Source: MFAQ01 sp964592455 (GTDB taxonomy: Bacteria > Patescibacteriota > Microgenomatia > UBA1400 > MFAQ01). From it: a stretch of DNA of 5,578 bases. The stretch is taken from positions 1 through 5,578 of the forward strand of contig CAZQDQ010000057.1 of assembly GCA_964592455.1 (NCBI GenBank). Reading direction: 5' to 3'. The notes under the pieces were generated by a model that was not told where the DNA came from, did no database searches, and saw only the letters and a list, made by a program, of their open reading frames with translations. Positions 1 through 4,564 of the stretch are shown one piece after another. The first letter of the stretch is position 1. Every line of letters starts with the position of its first letter. Both the position numbers and the translations under genes were made by a program.

Positions 1-2
1 CA

Positions 3-419
3 AACGCAAACGACTACGATAGAGCTGGTCAGCAAGTTACCTACCAGTCCATCGTCGAAGTTTGTAAAGAATATCTCGAGCCACTCGGCAACCCAGGCTT
101 CAACGGCTCAGTCTACTGGATCGACGAAACTCAAAACCCCGGAACGATTCAAGTCGATATCTACCCAGCCTTTTCAGTCCCTGGCATGGCAAATACCACC
201 ATTCGTTTTGGTCCTGGCGGGCCAAAAGCCTACAAGATTGTAGGTCTTCGTACTTACACACTTACCGGTAACCTGCTAAACACCGCCGTCAAATCCACCC
301 TAAAGGCAAACGATGGCACCATCGGCTACCTGGCCCAATTCGAAGTTTCCTTCGGCTTCCAAGGCAACCCCACCATTACTCCCATCACTTGCCAAAGATT
401 AAAGGAAACCAATCAATGA
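3..419 (+). CDS. Hypothetical protein, C-terminal part (5' end outside window)
   Basis: The frame is open from the window edge to the TGA at 417-419, giving 138 residues with no start codon needing to lie inside the window; the ATG at 186 is internal because the coding frame continues upstream of it. I do not recognise a family. The visible part is rich in T, N, G, P and aromatic residues in short alternating runs (for example TIQVDIYPAFSVPG and YLAQFEVSFGFQG), suggesting a beta-rich fold. It has no membrane segment and ends with a single Cys near the C-terminus (ITCQRLKETNQ). Codons end mostly in C, and the region is about 50% G+C by hand count of two lines, against 25-33% in two lines of the 699-1967 gene. 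That may reflect high expression or a different origin. The stop overlaps the start of the next gene (ATGA), so the two are probably translated together. Confidence 0.75.
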   Translation, partial: NANDYDRAGQQVTYQSIVEVCKEYLEPLGNPGFNGSVYWIDETQNPGTIQVDIYPAFSVPGMANTTIRFGPGGPKAYKIVGLRTYTLTGNLLNTAVKSTLKANDGTIGYLAQFEVSFGFQGNPTITPITCQRLKETNQ

Positions 420-676
420 AAGAAATAATCTCAAAACTGGTTGACTATCTTCGGAACAGTCCTTATAAGTTCTTGATTGACTACGATCCTGACTTCGATG
501 AAAGAACTAATTTTTCCATTTTTCTCAAACCATCTGGTGCAAAAATGGAATTATACATTGAAATTGCCAACTTTACCTGGAGCCGCAACAAAATCTTCGT
601 TAGCTTCACACCGGGAACTGGCATTATGGCCGAACTTTTAACAAATGTCCTGGCTGATTTTGATCCCAACAGGTAG
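416..676 (+). CDS. Hypothetical small protein, 86 aa, coupled to upstream gene
   Basis: The ATG at 416 overlaps the TGA of the preceding gene as ATGA and has an AAAGGA ribosome site at 401-406, nine bases upstream. This start is preferred to the in-frame ATG at 389, which has no ribosome site and lies deeper in the upstream gene. The product is acidic at both ends, with an amphipathic N-terminal stretch (MKEIISKLVDYLRN) followed by alternating hydrophobic/polar segments (FSIFLKP, MELYIEIANFTW, KIFVSFTPG). This suggests a small soluble alpha/beta protein. No signal peptide, membrane helix or metal site is visible, and I recognise no family. The overlap suggests stoichiometric expression with the upstream protein and perhaps a physical partnership. 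An intrinsic terminator begins at the stop codon, so this is the last gene of its operon. Confidence 0.7.
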   Translation: MKEIISKLVDYLRNSPYKFLIDYDPDFDERTNFSIFLKPSGAKMELYIEIANFTWSRNKIFVSFTPGTGIMAELLTNVLADFDPNR

Positions 677-700
677 TCCTCCGAAAGGAGGGCTTTTTTT
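676..700 (+). terminator. Intrinsic terminator of the 3-676 operon
   Basis: A seven-pair stem GTCCTCC / GGAGGGC (676-682 and 687-693, one T-G wobble) is closed by a GAAA tetraloop of the GNRA class and followed by seven T at 694-700. It starts on the last base of the stop codon. The T-tract lies on the plus strand only. The convergent minus-strand gene ends at 699 but has no T-run after the hairpin in its own direction. Confidence 0.85.
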
Positions 701-1967
701 ATGGCACTATATTAATAACCATTCCTACCTCAGACAAGTTATAAATTTCTTTACTATCTTTTGGCTCCATAGCTACACAACCACCAGTCATTTTTCTCCC
801 AATATAATAACCAAACCGATAAGTCCTCTCTCCATCGTTACCTAATACATATGGTAACTCGTGAATCCCCAAATACGCCCCAATATCCTCAGCATACGAA
901 AAAGCCATCCAGTACGGCATCCAAACTCCAAAAATATCCGAGTAAGCCTTGGGTGCTTTGTTTAGTATCTTGTACTGACCTACTGGTGTTGGGTAATAGT
1001 TTCCAGTCGACACTTTGTACTCCTTATATACCTCACCCCCAATAAAAAAATACATTTTTTGCTGTGAAATATCTATCTCCAAATATTTGTTAGCCAACTC
1101 CCCCTTACTGCTCGGGCCATCATCTATCCCCAAAACTGCCTCATTAGCCCTTCCTTCTTCAAATCTAAGTTTTATTTCATTTTCTAGGTTTGCATATGCA
1201 AGGTCAACATCAAAATAATCTTTCTGTTCTTTTGTTAATTTAGGCAAAACTTCTTCCAACAGATAGCTTCTATTAACAATCTCAGCTTTTCCCTGTTTAA
1301 GACTTTCAACATTAAGTGTCTTTATTATTCTCTCTTTAGCAATTGTATGCTCCACAAAACCAAGACCGCTCTTTACCTTTAATATCAGCGGTTTTTCATA
1401 TACTTTCACCAAAGACTCATTAATTTTAAAATATTTGTCAGACTCATCATCTATATACTTTGGCTTTGGTGCAACTCGAATCAAGGAAGCTCCATAACTA
1501 ACTACAACTTCCTCCACAACATCCTTAATGTCTACCCTCAATATTCTTTTTCTGTTTTCAAATTCAAAAAAGCCTGTTAAAACATTAAATACAGCCTTAA
1601 ACTCCTCTTTCTCATCTGGCAAAACATCCAAATATGCCCTTGTCACTCTCAGCTTTGGCTTCACCTCACCCAAAAAATTTGTTACATCATTCCTCTGATA
1701 CCACATATCCCCCTTATCAAACTCTATTCCAAGTTCAGCAAGCGAGTACAATTTCTCACCAGTAGGAAGTAAAACCAGTATTCTCTTCTCTTGCTCGTAT
1801 TTATCAATAACTCCAAAAAACTCCTCCCTTGCTAAACCTCTTACCGGCAACTCTCCAACCTTCTCTACAGCCAAAATTAACCCAGAGGACTTTAGGCCAA
1901 AAAACGCCAAAACCAAGGCTAAACCCATTAAAAAAAACATCCACCAAGCACGTTTAAATAACCTCAC
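699..1967 (-). CDS. Membrane-anchored L,D-transpeptidase (YkuD) with VanW-type peptidoglycan-binding stalk
   Basis: Family enzymes form 3-3 crosslinks in peptidoglycan, or attach proteins to it, by attacking the meso-diaminopimelate/D-Ala bond with a catalytic cysteine outside the membrane. Numbered from the GTG at 1967 (422 aa): a basic N-terminus (RLFKR) is followed by one hydrophobic anchor (7-25). A region of roughly 35-290 resembles the PG_binding_4 domain found with VanW and YkuD proteins (YSLAELGIEFD is typical). The YkuD domain spans about 294-422, opening with KYLEIDISQQKMYFF, then TPVG (327-330), His369 in IHELP, and the active-site motif TGGCVAM with Cys397. The usual motif is S/T-H-G-C-x-R, so the His and Arg are replaced here by Gly and Ala. 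The start is uncertain. The frame opens to a TTG at 2021, but none of the candidates has a ribosome site, and the divergent promoter occupies 1994-2022. GTG 1967 gives the best signal-anchor; ATG 1940 is also possible. Confidence 0.88.
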   Translation of the reverse strand: MRLFKRAWWMFFLMGLALVLAFFGLKSSGLILAVEKVGELPVRGLAREEFFGVIDKYEQEKRILVLLPTGEKLYSLAELGIEFDKGDMWYQRNDVTNFLGEVKPKLRVTRAYLDVLPDEKEEFKAVFNVLTGFFEFENRKRILRVDIKDVVEEVVVSYGASLIRVAPKPKYIDDESDKYFKINESLVKVYEKPLILKVKSGLGFVEHTIAKERIIKTLNVESLKQGKAEIVNRSYLLEEVLPKLTKEQKDYFDVDLAYANLENEIKLRFEEGRANEAVLGIDDGPSSKGELANKYLEIDISQQKMYFFIGGEVYKEYKVSTGNYYPTPVGQYKILNKAPKAYSDIFGVWMPYWMAFSYAEDIGAYLGIHELPYVLGNDGERTYRFGYYIGRKMTGGCVAMEPKDSKEIYNLSEVGMVINIVP

Positions 1968-1993
1968 AATATTCAGTTTACCAGCAAACCAGA

Positions 1994-2022
1994 TTGACAA
2001 AACACTACACAAGAAGTACAAT
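1994..2022 (+). promoter_or_regulatory. Sigma70-type promoter of the 2062-2244 gene
   Basis: A perfect -35 TTGACA (1994-1999), a 17-base spacer and a -10 TACAAT (2017-2022, five of six consensus bases) predict a start near 2029 and a leader of about 33 bases. The element lies inside the upstream extension of the minus-strand transpeptidase frame, which argues that the transpeptidase begins further in. Confidence 0.75.
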
Positions 2023-2061
2023 ATAGGACAAATAGTAGAACATTTGATTTAAGGAGATTAC

Positions 2062-2244
2062 ATGTCTGACCTGAGAGAAATGATTGAAAAAAGTCTGAAG
2101 AGGAGACACTTGACTCCGGGCGGGTTGAACTACAACCTGAGCGTCAAACTCTCCCCAAGTGAACCAACAACAGGAAAGAATGGTTGTTGGCTTTACCTTG
2201 TCACCATGGTCACAGCCATCCTGGTCTTGATTATCACCTTCTAA
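2062..2244 (+). CDS. Small tail-anchored membrane protein, 60 aa, unknown function
   Basis: The ATG at 2062 is preceded by AAGGAG (2051-2056) at a five-base spacing, by a near-consensus promoter at 1994-2022, and is followed by a terminator that begins within the stop codon. This complete transcription unit makes a real gene likely despite its size. The N-terminal half is charged and polar (MSDLREMIEKSLKRRH, possibly an amphipathic helix), then a Pro/Ser/Thr linker (30-38), then one hydrophobic helix (42-60, WLYLVTMVTAILVLIITF) ending exactly at the C-terminus. By charge the N-terminus should stay in the cytoplasm. There is no signal-peptide cleavage site and a single Cys at 42. I recognise no family. 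It is divergent from the transpeptidase and convergent with rho, so context gives no function; a one-gene operon is likely. Confidence 0.72.
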   Translation: MSDLREMIEKSLKRRHLTPGGLNYNLSVKLSPSEPTTGKNGCWLYLVTMVTAILVLIITF

Positions 2245-2269
2245 AAAAACCTGCTTTGCAGGTTTTTTT
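2243..2269. terminator. Bidirectional intrinsic terminator shared by the 60-aa gene and rho
   Basis: The stem ACCTGC / GCAGGT (2249-2254 and 2258-2263) with a TTT loop is flanked by seven A (2243-2249) and seven T (2263-2269), so it is a working terminator in both directions. It overlaps the stop codon of the plus-strand gene (2242-2244) and that of rho (2268-2270). Rho's own mRNA therefore appears to end by a Rho-independent signal. Confidence 0.88.
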
Positions 2270-3650
2270 ACCCCCCATCCTTCAAACTAGCCAAGAACTC
2301 TTTGTTACTCTTTGTTCTGGCAATTCTGCCCACCAATACTTCTGTTCTCTCACCATCATTAAGCATATCTAGCATTCTTCTCATCAATATTATGCTTTGG
2401 TAGTCCATCGATTCAAAAAGCAAATCGTCTCGTCTGGTACTAGACCTCATCACATCAATAGCTGGGTAGATTCGACGCTCAGCCAATCTCCTATCCAAAT
2501 GCAATTCCATGTTTCCTGTACCCTTAAACTCTTCATAGACCAAGTCATCCATACGAGAACCAGTGTCAGTAAGTGCTGTACCAATAATAGTAAGACTTCC
2601 TCCACCTTCAATTTTTCGAGCCGCTCCAAAAAACTTTTTGGGCGGGTAAAGCGCCGCTGGGTCAAATCCACCCGATAAAGTTCTCCCAGAAGTAGGTATT
2701 GCCAAGTTGTAAGCACGAGCCAATCTGGTAATCGAGTCCAATAAAATCACCACATCCTTACCCATCTCTACCAGTCTCTTCGCTCGCTCCAAGGCAAGCT
2801 CCGATACTTTTGTTTGGTCTTCTGCTTTTTCGTCAAAATTACTAGCCGCCGTCTCCCCTGGCATTACACTGTTTTTGGTAATTGCCAATATGTGCCTGCT
2901 AATATCAGTTACTTCTTCTGGTCGCTCACCCACCAAAACTGCCATCAAGTGTACCTCTGGGTAGTTTGTAGCAATACCACTGGCAATTTCTTTTATAACT
3001 GTTGTTTTTCCAGCTTTAGGAGGCGACACAATCAGTCCACGTTGCCCGCGGCCTACCGGGGCCACCATGTCTATCAAACGAGTCGACAAAGTTTCTTTGC
3101 CAGTCTCCAATTTTATTTTTTCAAACGGGTAAATTGGAATTCCTTTCTCAAAACGAGGTCTATCAAACATCTTGTTTGGCTCCTGACCATTAACTTTGGT
3201 TATCTGCATCATCGCCCCATATGCTTCATTCTCTTTGGGTTTACGGGCCAAACCTGTGACCATGTCACCGGCTCTAAGGCGTATTTGCCGCGCCATCATC
3301 GAGGAGACTACAACATCAAGTTCCGAAGACCTAAAACCAGCTCTCACCATTCCTCTGCCGTCATTGTTTGTCTGATCAAATATCCCCGTTACTTCTTCCG
3401 TTACTACAGGCTCGGAAGCAACCACAGGTCGACTATTACTATACATTCTCTGATTTTGGTTTCTATTGAAATTATTGTAGCGAGGCTGAAAACTAGGCCT
3501 CATTTGTTGGGCTTGTTGTGGTTGCAAGGTCTGAGTTGGTACAGAAGCTATAACTGGTTCCAGTTTAGGCTCAACAACTGCTTCGGCTACTTTGGTAACT
3601 TCTTCGGCCACTTTTGGGGCAACTTCAACTTTTTTGCGACTTACAGGCAT
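2268..3650 (-). CDS. rho: Transcription termination factor Rho
   Basis: Hexameric RNA-dependent ATPase/translocase that ends untranslated transcripts. The 460 residues compare with about 420 in E. coli, the excess being N-terminal. Residues 1-40 are A/E/V/K-rich, and 41-75 are Q/N/R-rich low complexity (QPQQAQQ, NNFNRNQNQR) without an obvious Rho_N helical bundle. The RNA-binding CSD-like domain runs about 85-165 (GIFDQTNNDGRGMVRAGF), and the RecA-type motor 175-450. Walker A is SPPKAGKT (209-216), Walker B VVILLD (300-305) followed by SITRLARAYN. The secondary RNA site/Q-loop is LSGGFDPAALYPPKKF (325-340), then EEFKGTGNMELHL, with arginine-finger candidates near 402-407 (RSSTRR). In E. coli the segment matching VGERPEEV (240-247) reads IDERPEEV, so an Asp is Gly here. 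ATG 3650 is the only good start, with an in-frame TAA a few codons upstream and no ribosome site, unlike its neighbours. It is monocistronic, ending in an intrinsic terminator. Confidence 0.97.
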   Translation of the reverse strand: MPVSRKKVEVAPKVAEEVTKVAEAVVEPKLEPVIASVPTQTLQPQQAQQMRPSFQPRYNNFNRNQNQRMYSNSRPVVASEPVVTEEVTGIFDQTNNDGRGMVRAGFRSSELDVVVSSMMARQIRLRAGDMVTGLARKPKENEAYGAMMQITKVNGQEPNKMFDRPRFEKGIPIYPFEKIKLETGKETLSTRLIDMVAPVGRGQRGLIVSPPKAGKTTVIKEIASGIATNYPEVHLMAVLVGERPEEVTDISRHILAITKNSVMPGETAASNFDEKAEDQTKVSELALERAKRLVEMGKDVVILLDSITRLARAYNLAIPTSGRTLSGGFDPAALYPPKKFFGAARKIEGGGSLTIIGTALTDTGSRMDDLVYEEFKGTGNMELHLDRRLAERRIYPAIDVMRSSTRRDDLLFESMDYQSIILMRRMLDMLNDGERTEVLVGRIARTKSNKEFLASLKDGG

Positions 3651-3651
3651 A

Positions 3652-3667
3652 AAATCTAAATAGATTT
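3652..3667. repeat. Perfect AT-rich dyad abutting the rho start codon
   Basis: The arms AAATCTA (3652-3658) and TAGATTT (3661-3667) are exact inverted repeats around two bases and end one base before the rho ATG. It could be an operator or a weak hairpin at the translation start of the rho mRNA. With seven AT-rich pairs and a two-base centre, a DNA site is as likely as an RNA structure. The function is inferred from position only. Confidence 0.4.
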
Positions 3668-3730
3668 AATAATTTTTATAAACAATTTTTTGGAAAAAAC
3701 ATTAATTTATTGGAGTTTTTGGGTTCAAAC

Positions 3731-3775
3731 TTATTGGAAATTCAGAAAACACATCAAACTAAAGATATTGTACAT
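3731..3775 (-). other. Possible 14-codon leader ORF upstream of rho
   Basis: GGGGGAGG (3787-3780) lies four bases before an ATG at 3775 that opens a short frame, MYNIFSLMCFLNFQ, ending in TAA at 3731. It would be translated only from a transcript starting upstream, such as read-through from the small-RNA promoter, because its ribosome site lies inside the spacer of the proposed rho promoter. The peptide shows no run of one amino acid as in classical attenuators. Weakly supported. Confidence 0.2.
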
Positions 3776-3794
3776 CTATCCTCCCCCAAGTCAA
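3767..3794 (-). promoter_or_regulatory. Probable rho promoter
   Basis: On the minus strand, -35 TTGACT (3794-3789), a 16-base spacer containing the G-run GGGGGAGG, and -10 TACAAT (3772-3767) predict a start near 3760. That gives an A/U-rich rho leader of about 110 bases with no ribosome site. The promoter lies just past the U-tract of the candidate small RNA, consistent with separate transcription. It overlaps a possible 14-codon leader ORF (3775-3731); both cannot serve the same transcript. Confidence 0.55.
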
Positions 3795-3798
3795 CATT

Positions 3799-3913
3799 AA
3801 AAATAAGCTAGCAAAGGGTGAAACGCGTAAGGCTTTAGCCGTAGCGCCAGATATTAAGTGGCACTACAAACCAAACCCATTTCACCTTTAACTAGCTCAT
3901 CTATAACAATCCA
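3799..3913 (-). ncRNA. Candidate structured small RNA, about 115 nt, family unknown
   Basis: Read on the minus strand, a strong promoter (3949-3920) is followed by an RNA closed by a stem of about 22 pairs. The arms are 3900-3878 and 3803-3825, with GAGCUAG / CUAGCUU outside and GGUGAAA / UUUCACC inside, and a single bulged C (3816) and U (3891). Inside are an eight-pair hairpin GUAGUGCC / GGCGCUAC (3867-3860 with 3848-3841, 11-base loop) and, directly adjacent, GGCUAAAGCC (3840-3831). That element can form a small UAAA-loop hairpin, or its AAGCC can extend the neighbouring stem with GGUUU (3872-3868). The outer stem runs into UUAUUUUU, a terminator-like end. The U-G pairs in the minus-strand RNA would be C-A mismatches on the plus strand, which fixes the sense. 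It matches no riboswitch, tRNA, SRP RNA or 6S RNA that I recognise. It could instead be a rho leader. Confidence 0.55.
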
Positions 3914-3919
3914 GTGCGA

Positions 3920-3949
3920 AGTATATCACTTGTGGCTATAGTTTGTCAA
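3920..3949 (-). promoter_or_regulatory. Strong promoter of the candidate small RNA
   Basis: On the minus strand, -35 TTGACA (3949-3944, perfect), an 18-base spacer and -10 TATACT (3925-3920) with an extended TGA immediately upstream predict a start at about 3914-3911. It points at the structured RNA and rho, and away from the 4082 gene. Confidence 0.72.
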
Positions 3950-4004
3950 GTCACGTCTATAAGTCATTCAAATATAGTCAAACTACCAACTTTAGCCTCA
4001 AATC

Positions 4005-4033
4005 TTGACTTTTCAACAGCTATAGGATATAGT
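4005..4033 (+). promoter_or_regulatory. Promoter of the 4082-4489 membrane-protein gene
   Basis: The -35 TTGACT (4005-4010), 17-base spacer and -10 TATAGT (4028-4033) predict a leader of about 40 bases. The spacer and box carry TTCAA and TATAGGATA at the same offsets as the promoter at 5261-5289; outside this the two sequences differ. Confidence 0.75.
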
Positions 4034-4081
4034 TAATCCACTTCATAAGTAAACACAACCACATTAAAAAAGGAGGATCCA

Positions 4082-4489
4082 ATGACCAGAGTAATGAATC
4101 AAATAACAGCCACCCTGTGTTTGTCGCTCTGCTTGCCACTTTTCATCAGTCTAGGCGGAATTCACGCTTTGGACTTGGGCGACTACTGGGGATTTGTAGT
4201 AGCAATTGTAACTTCTACATTCATGTCCCTCATTCTCGGAATATTGCTAAGAGGGATCTATGTCAACTGGTACGATCAAAAAAAGAACACCAGAAAAGTC
4301 AGAAACAAATTCGCTGAAGATGTAATTCTCTGTTTTTTCATTATCGCGGCAACGATTGCTATGCCCGCGGGGATTTATATTGCCTTTCGGCCACAAAATT
4401 ACATCATTGACACTATAGGTATCCTATGCCTATTGTCCGCGATGTATTTGTATTTGACTTACACAGTTGCAAAAAAGGCTCACTTCTAG
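4082..4489 (+). CDS. Four-helix integral membrane protein, 135 aa, unknown function
   Basis: The ATG at 4082 has an AGGAGG site (4071-4076) five bases upstream, a good promoter at 4005-4033 and an intrinsic terminator just after the TAG stop. Four hydrophobic segments are visible, at about 7-29, 35-57, 81-102 and 107-130. The loop between helices 2 and 3 (KKNTRKVRNK, 67-76) and the C-terminus (KKAHF) are strongly basic, placing them and the N-terminus in the cytoplasm. Helix 1 with two Cys and small residues could be mistaken for a signal peptide (LGGIHAL), but it fits the four-helix topology. No charged residues are buried in the helices and no transporter or enzyme signature is seen, so I cannot assign a family. 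It is a single-gene transcription unit, divergent from the small RNA and rho, and convergent with the 4565-5191 gene. Confidence 0.82.
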   Translation: MTRVMNQITATLCLSLCLPLFISLGGIHALDLGDYWGFVVAIVTSTFMSLILGILLRGIYVNWYDQKKNTRKVRNKFAEDVILCFFIIAATIAMPAGIYIAFRPQNYIIDTIGILCLLSAMYLYLTYTVAKKAHF

Positions 4490-4499
4490 TCAATCTCGG

Positions 4500-4527
4500 C
4501 TCCGCCCCACCACAGGCGGAGTTTTTT
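4500..4527 (+). terminator. Intrinsic terminator after the 4082-4489 gene
   Basis: A GC-rich stem CTCCGCC / GGCGGAG (4500-4506 and 4515-4521), an eight-base loop and six T (4522-4527) lie ten bases after the stop codon. It works on the plus strand only. Confidence 0.88.
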
Positions 4528-4531
4528 GTAC

Positions 4532-4558
4532 AAAAAACCACCCCTAAGAGTGGTTTTT
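4532..4558 (-). terminator. Intrinsic terminator after the 4565-5191 gene
   Basis: On the minus strand, CCACTC / GGGTGG with a TTAG tetraloop (one T-G wobble) is flanked by A5 and T6, the T-run being at 4537-4532. Read on the plus strand the wobble becomes a C-A mismatch and the stem is weaker, so it mainly serves the minus-strand gene, whose stop is at 4565. It sits back to back with the plus-strand terminator at 4500-4527. Confidence 0.82.
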
Positions 4559-4564
4559 ATATCT

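Noticed and set aside
389..415. Nine-residue N-terminal extension of the 416-676 gene
   Set aside because: The ATG at 389 has no ribosome site, whereas 416 has AAAGGA at nine bases and the ATGA overlap.
2450..2716. 88-codon minus-strand frame within rho
   Set aside because: Same strand as rho but another frame, overlapping the Walker B and Q-loop region, where the rho frame is unbroken; no sign of a frameshift.
2814..3659. 281-codon plus-strand frame opposite rho
   Set aside because: It lies entirely antisense to the well-conserved Rho coding sequence, has no ribosome site, and its translation has the skewed H/F/C/Y composition of a shadow frame.
3807..3897. MITE or small insertion element with terminal inverted repeats
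   Set aside because: The inverted arms also contain nested stems, the wobble pairs favour one RNA strand, and a promoter and U-tract are correctly placed; no target-site duplication is evident.
3799..3913. Known riboswitch, tRNA, SRP RNA or 6S RNA
   Set aside because: Compared from memory with conserved cores of common riboswitches, tRNA T-loop, SRP tip and 6S bubble; none fits. An Rfam search would be decisive.
4082..4168. Cleaved signal peptide on the four-helix protein
   Set aside because: The first hydrophobic segment resembles a signal, but the four-helix arrangement with basic cytoplasmic loop and tail is self-consistent without cleavage.
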